Shown piece by piece: positions 32,584-40,788 of a stretch of DNA of 64,000 nucleotides. The DNA is from DATFVB01 sp963714035 (GTDB lineage: Bacteria; Acidobacteriota; Thermoanaerobaculia; UBA5066; DATFVB01): NCBI GenBank assembly GCA_963714035.1, contig OY970224.1, positions 2,170,001-2,234,000 on the forward strand, written 5' to 3'. Made by a program: the position numbers and the translations under genes. The notes under the pieces are model-generated. The model ran no database searches, had not been told where the DNA came from, and saw only the letters and a program-made list of their open reading frames with translations. Within the stretch, counting starts at the first letter, position 1. Each line of letters begins with the position of its first letter.

Positions 32584-33579
32584 TTACGCGAGGTCCCAGT
32601 CCGTGTGCGGCTTCCTGTTCCGAATAATGTAGTCCCAGAACAGTCCGCCGTAGCTTCGCTCGACGTGGTGGATCGAACGGAAGAACGGGCGGAGAAGCCG
32701 GTTCAGGCGTGGAAGGTTGTAGAGCGGCACCGACGGAAAATAGTGGTGCTCCAGATGGAAGTTCGAGTTCACGTAGGCGAAGTTCCAGAACCAGGAGCTC
32801 TTCATCAGCGTGCCCCACTTCGCGGGGTCGTCGCGGTCGATGTCGTAATGCTGGCCGAGCCGGTTGAGCGCGAACGCGATCGGGAAGACGATCAGGTACG
32901 GAACGAGATAGACCCGCGCGGTCACGGCGAACCCGGCGAAGATCCAGATCGACGCCGCGATCGCGAGATGCAGCAGGACCGTCGCATTCCGCTCGCGCCG
33001 GATCGTCCCCTGGAGCTCCGGCGGATAGGTTCGCGTCTCATCCCTCGCGGCGCGGAAATAGATGAAGAACAGCGCCGGCGTGAAATAGAGGAGCTTCAGC
33101 CACCGGGCGTTGATCTTCGGGGAGAGCCGGTGGCGCTTCGGATCGGCCGTTTCCGACCCGAGCTCCAGGTGATGCGTGAGATGCCAGCGCGAAAACTGGG
33201 ACCCGGAGATCCCCGACGGAAACGCGTAGATCCGCCCGAGGACCCGGTTGGCCCGGTCGTGCCGTCCGGTCCAGACGTCGTTGTGAACGACGTCGTGGAG
33301 AAGAACGGTGAAGTTGAAGAGCGTGAACCCCGAGACGATCGCGGCGGGAATCCAGAGGAGCGGATTCGAAGAGAGCGCCGTCCCGGCCGTCGCCGCGGCG
33401 AGGATCGCGACCTGCCGGATCGCGATCGCGAAGTGGCGGGCGGGACTCTTCCGGTGCAGGCGCTTCAACTCGTCATGCGGGATCTCCCGCGCGAGCCGCG
33501 CCCGAAGCTCGGCGCTGTGCCGGGCCCAGTAGTGGGTCTCGTCCGGGCGAGCTTCTTCCGACGGAGCGCGGGCGGCCAT
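32584..33579 (-). CDS. Membrane fatty acid desaturase-family protein
   Basis: 331 residues. It has the three His boxes of membrane di-iron desaturases: HDVVHND (His95, His99), HLTHHLE (His133, 136, 137) and HLEHHYF (His275, 278, 279), plus GQHYD (His244) as a possible extra ligand. Two pairs of transmembrane helices lie between boxes (LLWIPAAIVSGFTLFNFTVLL, LLYFTPALFFIYF, LHLAIAASIWIFAGF, YLVPYLIVFPIAFAL). Likely oxygen-dependent desaturation or hydroxylation of lipid chains in the inner membrane; the exact substrate is unknown. It is divergent from the DUF2203 gene with only 42 AT-rich bases between the starts, probably a shared bidirectional promoter. Confidence 0.9.
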   Translation of the reverse strand: MAARAPSEEARPDETHYWARHSAELRARLAREIPHDELKRLHRKSPARHFAIAIRQVAILAAATAGTALSSNPLLWIPAAIVSGFTLFNFTVLLHDVVHNDVWTGRHDRANRVLGRIYAFPSGISGSQFSRWHLTHHLELGSETADPKRHRLSPKINARWLKLLYFTPALFFIYFRAARDETRTYPPELQGTIRRERNATVLLHLAIAASIWIFAGFAVTARVYLVPYLIVFPIAFALNRLGQHYDIDRDDPAKWGTLMKSSWFWNFAYVNSNFHLEHHYFPSVPLYNLPRLNRLLRPFFRSIHHVERSYGGLFWDYIIRNRKPHTDWDLA

Positions 33580-33621
33580 GGAAGGCCAATTCTCTCATAT
33601 TTCCGCGATATATTGGGCTCG

Positions 33622-33978
33622 ATGAGCTCCTCACACGACGCCCGCGTCTTCACTTTCGAGGAGGCCCGGAAGCTCCTTCCCCGGGTCCGCGAGATCACGC
33701 GTGACGCGATCGAACAGCTCGCCGCGATCCAGCTCGCAATCGACGACGCCGAGTCCGGCCCGCGCGAGCTCACGCACGAAGAGCTCCAGCGGGCGGCCGC
33801 GGAGCTCCTCGACGGGTGGGCGTCGAAGATCCGCGCCCTCGGCCCCGAGGTCAAGGGGCCATGGCTCGTCGATTTCGATTCCGGCGGCGGCTACTACTGC
33901 TGGAAGTGGCCGGAAGAGGGATTGGAATATTTCCATTCGTATGAGGAGGGCTTCTCCGGCCGCCTCCCGATTCAATAG
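33622..33978 (+). CDS. DUF2203 family protein
   Basis: 118 residues. It begins with FTFEEARKLLPRVREITRDA, a signature of DUF2203, followed by a long helix, EELLDGWASKIRALGPEVKGPWLVDFDSGGGYYCWKWPE and a C-terminal EYFHSYEEGFSGRLPI. The family is a small, cytoplasmic, mostly helical protein of unknown function, and the length is typical. The ATG was chosen as the first codon before the conserved FTFEEA. Confidence 0.88.
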   Translation: MSSSHDARVFTFEEARKLLPRVREITRDAIEQLAAIQLAIDDAESGPRELTHEELQRAAAELLDGWASKIRALGPEVKGPWLVDFDSGGGYYCWKWPEEGLEYFHSYEEGFSGRLPIQ

Positions 33979-34261
33979 CAAGCTCGCGAGACGCGCCGTT
34001 ATACGGGTCCGTTCGACCCGCCCGCGGGATCAACGTACGCCCCGGTACGCCTCACCCGCGGGCCGGGCCGCCCGAACCCGTCTTCCGGCACGTCTCGCTT
34101 CGCTTCGCGGTCGCAGCCGCAGTCGCAGTCGCAGTCCGCAGCAGACGAGAGTCGTTCCAAGGCGAAATCTCTGCATGCCCCCCGCGCGTGTACGGATCGC
34201 CCGTCCAGTCGCGCGTGTGCGCGGAAGCGAGAATCGCGGCGAGCTCTCCTTCCGCGAGCCG
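33979..34261. other. Intergenic region with short tandem repeats
   Basis: Between two convergent genes. I see no gene. A 6-bp repeat (tcgcag, ccgcag, tcgcag, tcgcag, then tccgcag) occupies 34111-34137, preceded by gcttcgcttcgcgg. Confidence 0.5.
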
Positions 34262-36325
34262 CTACCAGATGCCGACCACGGGAACCGCCCCGGGCGACGC
34301 ATCGAAGCGCACGACGACGTCGGCCGGGCCCTCCGAGAACGCGTTGCGAAGGAAGAAAGTCCCGCTCGAGGGACGGTAGACCCCGATCGTCACGGTGCCG
34401 TCGCCGTTCCAGTCGCCCGCGACCGGAACGTCGCCGCTTCTCGCGAACGGGAAGGGTGTGCCGGCAGCGTCGTCCGCCGGGAAACGGAAGGAGCCCGGGG
34501 GCGAGAAGAACGCGAGCTCGGTCCTTCCGTTGCATCGCCATTTCCCCGCGACGACGCTGTTTGCCCCGCCCTCTTCGCGAGTCTGCCGCCACTGGGTGTC
34601 GGGGAGGTTCGCCGCGGCCCATCGCAGCAAATGGTCGGCCGGACGGTACAGGGCGACCGTGTCGCGTCCCCCGCCGTCCCAGTCGCCGGCGAGCGGCTGC
34701 TCGTCGCGGCCGACGGAGAAAGGCGTGGAGATGGTCCGGACGACGCCCCCCTCCGCGATCTCGAACGTGTGCGTCGCGGCGCGGTAGACCCCGAGATCCG
34801 TTCTTCCGTCGCCGTTCCAGTCGCCGACGACCGGGACGTCGCCCGCGCTCCCGAACCGCACCCTTCGGAACGGAGACTGCGGAGAGTTCCCGAGGCGGAG
34901 AACGAACGTCGCGGTCGCCCGATCGAACACCCCGACGGTGGCGGGCCGCTTCTCCGCGGCGGAGCCGGCCGGCGAGCCGCGCAGATATCCGACGGATCGG
35001 AGGGTGGCGAGCCGCTCGCTGGAGACGCTCATCGGAACCGCGGGCCGGTCGCCCTCCTGGCTCAGATAGGAGTCGAGAAGCGCGGCGAGTTTCTCGTTGC
35101 CGCCGGACGTCACGGGATGCCGCTCGGCGGGGTCGGCCTCCTCGTCGAAAACGAGGGATGCCGGGGGACAACGGAAGAGAATCGCCTTGCGCGCCCCGTC
35201 GACGACCGCGGCCTGCGGCGGCCCGTAGGCGATGCCAGAGGCGTAGAGGCGCCGCTCGCCCGTCAGCGCGCCCCCGGTAGGGAGGACCCTGCCGTCCCGG
35301 CGGCCGCCGAGCGGCCAGCCCAGCCGGGCGGCGACGGTCGGCGCGACGTCGATCAGACTCGTCGCTCCGGAATCGAGGCGGGCGCGCTCAGAAGGGTTCC
35401 ACATCACGAGCACGACCCGGAGGACTTCGTCGTAGAGCGAGTGCCCGTGGCCGGCGCCGAAATAGCCCCGGGGGTCGGCGCCGCGCTGACGTTCCTCCTC
35501 CTCGTGCTCGCCGAACTCCTCGCCGTGGTCCGAGAACAGGACGACGAGCGTCCGGGAGAGGAGGCCGCGTTTCTCGAGCTCGGAAAGAAGGGCGGCGGCA
35601 TCGGCCCGCTGCAAGTCGATGCCGTGCTGGTAGCCAAGATACGTGACGCAGTCAAACGATTTCGGGTCCGCGCACGTTCCCGCCGGCGCCCGGCGAACGA
35701 GCTCGAGGAGCTCCGCCGACGGAATTGCGGCGATGCCTCGCTGCTCGTCCTCGATCGCCAGGTCGCCGTGGGAATCCATCCAGTGCACGTACAGGAAGAA
35801 GGGCTTCTTCGCGCGCACGGGGTCGTCGAGCCAGCGCCGCGCGTCCGCCATCACGCTGCGCGTGGCCGTCTTCTCGATCGACTGGAAGCCGCGAAGCACG
35901 CCGCTCGTGCTCTCGACCCACGGATTCGACGTGAAGGCCGCGGTGTCGGCGCCCCGCCGGAACGCCGCCTCGCCGAGCGTGGAAAAGCGGTCCGAGAGGC
36001 CGGAGGGCACCATGCGGTCGAGGTTCGCGAGCTCTCCCGCGAACCGGCCGGCGCCGTGATGCACCGGATAGACGCCGGTCATCACGGTCGCGACGGAAGG
36101 AAGCGTCCAGGGCGCCGCGCTGCGGGCACGGTCGTAGACCACGGCCCTCCGGATCCACGGGGTGAGCGCGTCGGTCCAGCCGGGCTCGTCGCGCCAGGCG
36201 AAAGCGTCGGCGCGGACGGTGTCGAAGCAGAACACGACGACGTTCTTCGCCGACGGGCGGGGCCGCGTCCGCGCGCAGCCCGCGGAAACGGCCGCCACGA
36301 GGAGGCCGGCGACGATCCGGCCCAT
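34262..36325 (-). CDS. Sulfatase-fold lipoprotein with C-terminal FG-GAP-like repeats
   Basis: 687 residues. A lipoprotein signal (MGRIVAGLLVAAVSAGC) is followed by an alkaline-phosphatase-superfamily domain: NVVVFCFDTVRADAF (first metal Asp), APWTLPSVATVMTGVYPVHHG, FLYVHWMDSHGDL, VLFSDHGEEFGEH and GHGHSLYDEVLRVVLV. The position of the formylglycine Cys/Ser of true sulfatases is occupied by APWTLPS, so Thr may be the nucleophile, as in phosphoglycerol/phosphoethanolamine transferases. The last 190 residues hold at least three repeats of the type GDVPVVGDWNGDGRTDLGVYR, each with a DxNGDG calcium-binding-like loop. The start was chosen for the lipobox; longer starts would overlap the divergent gene at 36495. 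Confidence 0.85.
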   Translation of the reverse strand: MGRIVAGLLVAAVSAGCARTRPRPSAKNVVVFCFDTVRADAFAWRDEPGWTDALTPWIRRAVVYDRARSAAPWTLPSVATVMTGVYPVHHGAGRFAGELANLDRMVPSGLSDRFSTLGEAAFRRGADTAAFTSNPWVESTSGVLRGFQSIEKTATRSVMADARRWLDDPVRAKKPFFLYVHWMDSHGDLAIEDEQRGIAAIPSAELLELVRRAPAGTCADPKSFDCVTYLGYQHGIDLQRADAAALLSELEKRGLLSRTLVVLFSDHGEEFGEHEEEERQRGADPRGYFGAGHGHSLYDEVLRVVLVMWNPSERARLDSGATSLIDVAPTVAARLGWPLGGRRDGRVLPTGGALTGERRLYASGIAYGPPQAAVVDGARKAILFRCPPASLVFDEEADPAERHPVTSGGNEKLAALLDSYLSQEGDRPAVPMSVSSERLATLRSVGYLRGSPAGSAAEKRPATVGVFDRATATFVLRLGNSPQSPFRRVRFGSAGDVPVVGDWNGDGRTDLGVYRAATHTFEIAEGGVVRTISTPFSVGRDEQPLAGDWDGGGRDTVALYRPADHLLRWAAANLPDTQWRQTREEGGANSVVAGKWRCNGRTELAFFSPPGSFRFPADDAAGTPFPFARSGDVPVAGDWNGDGTVTIGVYRPSSGTFFLRNAFSEGPADVVVRFDASPGAVPVVGIW

Positions 36326-36494
36326 GCGCGACTTCGCCCCCGGCCTCGAGCGCCGAAGTCGCGAACGGCGGCGATTTTCCTTCCGATCCCTCGTCATTTC
36401 CCGCACGAATGCGCCGCCTTCGGACGGCGGCTCGATCTCTCCGAGAATATCAGGATCGCCGCGCGACGCCGGAAACGGGGATAAGCTTTTCGCC

Positions 36495-37832
36495 ATGAAA
36501 TTCCGAAGATGGGGCTTCGTTCTCGGGGCCGCGCTCTGCGTCGCGCCCGCTCTGCGCGCCGGCGAAGCGAAGATCACGCTGGCCATCGTGGGAGGTCAAA
36601 TCATCGACGGCGACGAAGGGCCGCCGATCCCGGACGGCGTGATCCTCGTCGCGGGAGACCGGATCGCGGCCGTCGGGCGAAGATCGGAGCTCGCCGTCCC
36701 CGCCAGCGTCGCGGTCATCGACACGCGCGGCATGAGCGTGCTGCCCGGGCTCGCCGACATGCACGTCCACCTGATGATCCTCGGCCACAGCGACTACGAG
36801 TACTGGGACAAGAAATACGCCGGGCGCTTCGCGACCGAGGTCATGCCGATCGCCGCGAAGCAGCTCCTCGAGAGCGGCGTGACCTTCGCTCGGGATCTCG
36901 GGGCGCCGCTCGACGACATCCTCGCCGTTCGCGGGCGGATCGAGCGGGGAGAGATCCCGGGCCCCCGCATGTTCGTGTCGGGACCTTTCATCCAGAAGAA
37001 GGCGTACAACCCCTGGGAGGAGTCGTACCGCTGGGGAGTCAACGGCGCGGCCGACGCGCGCGCGAAGGTGAAGCGCCTCGTCGACGCGGGCGTCGACGTG
37101 ATCAAGCTGATCGACCAGGACCAGCTCACCGACGACGAGGTGAAGGCGGTCGTCGAGACGGCGCACGCCGGCGGCAAGCCGGTCGTCGCGCACGCCCACC
37201 GCGAGGACGAGATCCGGATGGGGCTGAAATACGGGATCGACTCCTTCGAGCACACGGGCCTCGCGACCGAGCCGGGGTATCCCGAGGACATCCTCGCGGG
37301 GATCCGGAAGAGGAACAACACGCTCTACTGGTGTCCGACGATCGAGGGGCTGTTCCTCGCCGACTACACCGCCCGCACGTTCCCCGAGCGTTTGAACGAC
37401 CCCGCCTGGCAGAAGGACATGCCACCCGACATGGCTCTCGACATCCGGAGGTCGCTCGAGAACATCACCCACCTCGACTACTTCACGCTCACGTTCCGGC
37501 GGCTGCCCACGCTCGCCCACAAGTTCCAGCAGCTCCGCGAGACGGGAGTGACGCTCCTCGTCGGCACCGACAGCGGCATTCCCGGCAACTTCCACACCGA
37601 TTCGACGTGGCGGGAGCTCGACACCTGGGTCAGGCTCGGGATGACGCCGATGCAGGCGATCGCGGGAGCGACGCGCTGGCCCGCGCGGTTCCTCCACAAG
37701 GAGAACGACCTCGGCACGATCGCTGCCGGCCGTTTCGCCGACATCGTCGCGGTTCGGGGGGACGTGCTGTCGAACGTGGCTCTCCTCCAGCACGTCGACG
37801 TCGTCGTCAAGGGCGGCAAGAGAGTGAAATAA
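36495..37832 (+). CDS. Secreted amidohydrolase-family protein
   Basis: 445 residues. Signal peptide (to about residue 22), a small beta domain (IVGGQIIDGDEGPPIPDGVILV), then the metal-dependent TIM barrel: VLPGLADMHVHLM with the His90-x-His92 pair, DVIKLIDQDQL with the (often carbamylated) bridging Lys, PVVAHAHRE, IDSFEHTG and LLVGTDSGIPG with the catalytic Asp. The C-terminus closes with GTIAAGRFADIVAVRGDVLSN. This is the imidazolonepropionase/prolidase-like branch of amidohydrolases, which in Acidobacteriota are often exported and cleave peptide or cyclic amide bonds; the substrate is not predictable. It is divergent from the sulfatase-like gene. Confidence 0.9.
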   Translation: MKFRRWGFVLGAALCVAPALRAGEAKITLAIVGGQIIDGDEGPPIPDGVILVAGDRIAAVGRRSELAVPASVAVIDTRGMSVLPGLADMHVHLMILGHSDYEYWDKKYAGRFATEVMPIAAKQLLESGVTFARDLGAPLDDILAVRGRIERGEIPGPRMFVSGPFIQKKAYNPWEESYRWGVNGAADARAKVKRLVDAGVDVIKLIDQDQLTDDEVKAVVETAHAGGKPVVAHAHREDEIRMGLKYGIDSFEHTGLATEPGYPEDILAGIRKRNNTLYWCPTIEGLFLADYTARTFPERLNDPAWQKDMPPDMALDIRRSLENITHLDYFTLTFRRLPTLAHKFQQLRETGVTLLVGTDSGIPGNFHTDSTWRELDTWVRLGMTPMQAIAGATRWPARFLHKENDLGTIAAGRFADIVAVRGDVLSNVALLQHVDVVVKGGKRVK

Positions 37833-37850
37833 AGTCAGTCGAGAGTCCAG

Positions 37851-37885
37851 AGTCGAAAGTCGAAAGTCGAAAGTCGAAAGTCGAA
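37851..37885. repeat. Heptanucleotide tandem repeat, five copies
   Basis: Five perfect copies of AGTCGAA beginning 19 bases after the amidohydrolase stop. Degenerate relatives (gactttc, actcgcaactg) occur downstream at 37920-37950 and again at 45610-45790. Confidence 0.9.
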
Positions 37886-37977
37886 AAAGGATGACGTCAG
37901 GAACTGGGCCCGGGTTCTGACTTTCCACTCGCGACTGACCGACTTGGAACTGGCGGCCGCCGGCCGCCGTCGAGGGC

Positions 37978-38352
37978 TCAGATCTTCTTCGCCTCGAACG
38001 TCCTCTCCCCGCCCGCCGTTCCCGTGTTCACCGTCGTCTTCGGCTCGAAGAGCATCGCGTGGACTTCCTCGTCGGCGTAAGGGCAGTGCTCGACGCCGCG
38101 CGGGACGACGACGAGCTCTCCGGGACCGAGTTCGGTCTCGCCGCCGCGGAACCGGATGCGCAGGGTCCCCTTCAGCACGAGGAACATCTCGTCTTCGTTC
38201 TCGTGGAGGTGCCAGACGAACTCGCCGCGAAGCTTGACGACCTTGACGTGCATCTCGCCGACTTCGCCCACGATCCGGGGCTGGAAGTGCTCCGAAAAGA
38301 GGGAAAGCTTCTCCGCGAGATTCACCTTCCGCGGGGTCGGAACGCCGCTCAT
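37978..38352 (-). CDS. Cupin-domain protein
   Basis: 124 residues, a single small cupin barrel. Motif 1 is FVWHLHENEDEMFLVLKGTLRI (two His and Glu metal ligands), and motif 2 is LGPGELVVVPRGVEHCPYA (third His). Many such stand-alone cupins (DUF861/ManC-like fold) act as isomerases, dioxygenases or binding proteins; none can be chosen here. The ATG overlaps the stop of the upstream SnoaL-like gene (ATGA), so the two are co-translated. Confidence 0.88.
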   Translation of the reverse strand: MSGVPTPRKVNLAEKLSLFSEHFQPRIVGEVGEMHVKVVKLRGEFVWHLHENEDEMFLVLKGTLRIRFRGGETELGPGELVVVPRGVEHCPYADEEVHAMLFEPKTTVNTGTAGGERTFEAKKI

Positions 38353-38816
38353 TCCGGATTTTTCACGGGCCGGGGCGCGCTGATCCAGCGCGCGATCTTC
38401 CACTCGCCGCCCGGCAGACGCCGCCACACCTCGAAGCTGGGGATCCGGGTCGCCGGCGCGGCGGAGCCTGCCGGCGGGGTCTCGGTCCAGATGTCGCGCA
38501 CGACCGCGAGATCGCCGGAAACGATGACCTCGACGATCTGGACGTGCAGGCGGCTCTGCGGCGCCGCCGGCGCCGGCCGGTCGAGCGCGTCCTTTTCCTG
38601 CTGCCACGTGATGTCGGGCGTGCCCGGATACCACCCGACGAGATCCGGGGCCCAGATCGCGAAGGTCTTCTTCCGGTCCCCGGCGTTGTAGGCGGTCTCC
38701 CAGGCGGCGAGCTTCGCGCGGATCGTGGATTCGACCGCGGATTCCGCGGAACCGGCCCGAAGCGGAGCGGCGCCGACGCCAAGGACGACGAGAAGGGCGA
38801 TCGTCTGAATTCGCAT
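38349..38816 (-). CDS. Exported SnoaL/DUF4440-like NTF2-fold protein
   Basis: 155 residues. The signal peptide MRIQTIALLVVLGVGAAPLRA is followed by an NTF2-like cone: AKLAAWETAYNAGDRKKTFAIWAPDLVGWYPGTP, VIVSGDLAVVRDIWTET, SFEVWRRLPGGEWKIARWISA. This is the typical layout of DUF4440/SnoaL-like proteins, which serve as small-molecule binding or isomerase modules. The start at 38816 begins the signal peptide; the longer reading frame is unlikely. It is translationally coupled to a cupin gene; together they may handle one small exported metabolite (inference). Confidence 0.85.
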   Translation of the reverse strand: MRIQTIALLVVLGVGAAPLRAGSAESAVESTIRAKLAAWETAYNAGDRKKTFAIWAPDLVGWYPGTPDITWQQEKDALDRPAPAAPQSRLHVQIVEVIVSGDLAVVRDIWTETPPAGSAAPATRIPSFEVWRRLPGGEWKIARWISAPRPVKNPE

Positions 38817-38856
38817 CGGGGGATTATCGCGCCACGCTGCGGGAAACGCGATGTGC

Positions 38857-38952
38857 GTGTCCCGTCCCGGAAAGTCGTTCGGAGCGCCGCGGGGTAAGCG
38901 GCAAGTCGCCGCGATCAAGGCGATGCGGTGCCATCTCCGGGGGACGGGACAC
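38857..38952. repeat. Inverted repeat in an intergenic region
   Basis: gtgtcccgtcccgg (38857-38870) and its near-perfect inverse ccgggggacgggacac (38937-38952) enclose 66 bases, themselves GC-rich. The right arm runs into the stop codon of the next gene as ...gacactag. The same CTAGTGTCC word appears at 15190-15200 and 20909-20920. Confidence 0.6.
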
Positions 38953-39227
38953 TAGCCCTCCTTCATCCGGTGGCTCGCGGAGGCTCCGAGCCCCAGCCCG
39001 TAGATCTTCTTCAGCTCGTCGATCTTCTTCCGGGTCTCGGCGGAAAACGGCGCCTTCCCCTCGAACGCGTGCAGGACGATCCCCTCGATCAGGTCTCCGA
39101 GCGAGAGATCGAGCAGGTCGGCGAGCGCCTTCAGCACCTTCAGGATTCGCTTCTCGATCCGAACGCCCGTCTGCACGCGCTCGACGGAAATCGAGACCCT
39201 CGAATCGCCGCTGTTCCTCTTCGTCAT
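38952..39227 (-). CDS. Small ribbon-helix-helix-like protein
   Basis: 91 residues. VSISVERVQTGVRIEKRILKVLKALADLLDLSLGDLIEGIVLHAFEG resembles the strand-helix-helix of RHH/CopG-type DNA-binding proteins (VRIEKRILK followed by two helices), with a C-terminal ETRKKIDELKKIYGL helix. The ATG overlaps the stop of the upstream LLM flavoenzyme gene by four bases, so it is co-expressed with it and might regulate it. The fold call is moderate. Confidence 0.7.
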   Translation of the reverse strand: MTKRNSGDSRVSISVERVQTGVRIEKRILKVLKALADLLDLSLGDLIEGIVLHAFEGKAPFSAETRKKIDELKKIYGLGLGASASHRMKEG

Positions 39228-40264
39228 GCGCACTCTGCTTTCGCCGCAGACATCGGCGCGAGCTGCGGCAGCACCTCGTCGGCGATGAGCTCCAGAGTCC
39301 GGCGCGCCGCGGCGTCGGGCAGGTCCCCGAAGCTCGTCCAGGCGATCACGCGCCGGAGGCCGAGATCGGCGAGGTCGCGGAGATCCTCGAGGGCCTTCTC
39401 CGGCGTTCCGACGATGCCTCCGGCGATCGGCGCCGCATCGACGCCTGGCTCCGGGCGGGAGCCCGCGAGGCCGGCGGCGGCCGACGCTTCCCACGCGAGC
39501 GCCCGCCGGGCTTCCCGCTCCGCCCGGAAATCGCTCTCGGCGAGCACGACCCGGCGGAGCACCCGGAAACGGGCGACTTCGGCGTCGACGGCGTCACGCT
39601 CAACGCCGAGCTCGAAACGGACGCGGCGGTACTCCTCGATCATTCCGCGGAGCGCGTCGACGGGCTGGAGCCCGAGCAGTACGCCCATCCCCTCCCGAGC
39701 GGCCCCGGCTGCCCCCGCCGGGCTGGAGCAGGCGCGAAAAAGCGGCGGGAGCCGCAGGGGCCGCGGCCGCAGCGCGAGCGGCGGAATCTTCCAGAAATCG
39801 CCCGCCCATCCCGAATCGCTGCCCGCGAGCAGCCCGCGCAGGATCGCGGCGCCCTCGGCGAACCGCGCGTGCCGCTCTTCCAGGGGAATCCCGTAGGCAT
39901 CGAACTCGCGTCGGGCGAAGCCCGGCCCGAGCCCGACGTGGATCCGGCCGGCGGACAGATGCGTCAGCCACGCGATCTCCTCGGCGAGCCGGACCGGATG
40001 GTGAAGCGGCACGACCGCGACCGCCAGACCGATCGCGATCCTCCGCGTCCGGGCGGCGATCGCCGCCCCGTAAATCGACGGCGCGCCGACGAGCCCGAAC
40101 GAGGAAGCATGATGCTCGGCAATCCAGACGGAATCGAGCCCCCGCGCCTCCGCGAAGTCGACGTCTCGGAGCGCCGCGGCGATGACGTCGCCGTCCGGGC
40201 GCCCGTCGGGAGCGGGAAGCAGCTGGAAGAGGCCGACGCCGACCGTGTCGTCAACTTGGTACAT
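39224..40264 (-). CDS. LLM-class flavin-dependent oxidoreductase
   Basis: 346 residues, luciferase-like monooxygenase family (FMN or F420 TIM barrel). N-terminal VGVGLFQLLPAPDGRP, LDSVWIAEHHASSFGLVGAPSIYGAAIAARTRRIAIGLAVAVVPLHHPVRLAEEIAWL and GRIHVGLGPGFARREFDAYGIPLEERHARFAEG are diagnostic. A late IVGTPEKALEDLRDLADLG closes the barrel. Substrate unknown. The start codon is 30 bases before TTACAATG-like AT-rich sequence, probably its promoter. It is coupled to a small RHH-like gene downstream. Confidence 0.9.
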   Translation of the reverse strand: MYQVDDTVGVGLFQLLPAPDGRPDGDVIAAALRDVDFAEARGLDSVWIAEHHASSFGLVGAPSIYGAAIAARTRRIAIGLAVAVVPLHHPVRLAEEIAWLTHLSAGRIHVGLGPGFARREFDAYGIPLEERHARFAEGAAILRGLLAGSDSGWAGDFWKIPPLALRPRPLRLPPLFRACSSPAGAAGAAREGMGVLLGLQPVDALRGMIEEYRRVRFELGVERDAVDAEVARFRVLRRVVLAESDFRAEREARRALAWEASAAAGLAGSRPEPGVDAAPIAGGIVGTPEKALEDLRDLADLGLRRVIAWTSFGDLPDAAARRTLELIADEVLPQLAPMSAAKAECA

Positions 40265-40347
40265 CTATAACAATGTACCACACGTCTCTCGCCGCCCCGG
40301 GGGGCTCTGGCACGCCGCCTGCTCCGTCGGGATACGGGAGGAATCGC

Positions 40348-40554
40348 ATGCCGAATCGAGACGAAGTCCACGGAAAGAAGGAAGAGCTCAAAGGACGGAT
40401 GAAGGAAGCGGCCGGCGTCGTGACCGGCAACAGCCGCCTCGAAGACGCGGGCGCGCGTGAGCGCCGCGACGGAGAGACCGAGCACGATCTCGGCCGCGCG
40501 CGCCGAAAGGTCGGCGAAGCGGTCGAGGATCTCGGGGACCGGATCAAGCGATAA
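40348..40554 (+). CDS. CsbD-family stress protein
   Basis: 68 residues, very hydrophilic. NRDEVHGKKEELKGRMKEAAGVVTGNSRLEDAG is the CsbD-like signature, followed by RARRKVGEAVEDLGDRIKR. CsbD proteins are small, abundant general-stress proteins of unknown mechanism. The ATG at 40348 matches the family N-terminus (M-N-x-D-x-x-x-G-K); an upstream in-frame ATG would add unrelated residues. Confidence 0.88.
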   Translation: MPNRDEVHGKKEELKGRMKEAAGVVTGNSRLEDAGARERRDGETEHDLGRARRKVGEAVEDLGDRIKR

Positions 40555-40618
40555 GGGCGTCGCTTCCGCGGCCCGCGCGAGGCAAACGTGGGTTCCCGCA
40601 CCGGACGATTGGTCTTCG

Positions 40619-40765
40619 TCGGGCGCCGCAGCGGTCGAGCCACACAAGGCCGCGAGCGAAGCGAGTCGCAACGCTACTTCTCCCCGTGGGAGAAGGTGGC
40701 GGCTGCAAGCCGCCGGATGAGGGAACAAGGCGAGCCGCGAAGGTCAGATCAAGGAAAGTGTGAGC
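40619..40765. repeat. Dispersed repeat, family A
   Basis: Second copy of the element at 13031-13173, with the CTTCTCC/GGAGAAG hairpin (loop changed from CCGC to CCGT) and the GGCGGC/GCCGCC hairpin (loop changed). It ends at the shared ggaaagtgtg, after which 13173 continues with family B but this copy diverges. Confidence 0.85.
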
Positions 40766-40788
40766 GCCGCTCGGCCGACGTGTGCCTG

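Noticed and set aside
36326..36586. Upstream extension of the sulfatase-like gene
   Set aside because: It would overlap the start of the divergent amidohydrolase and bury the lipobox.
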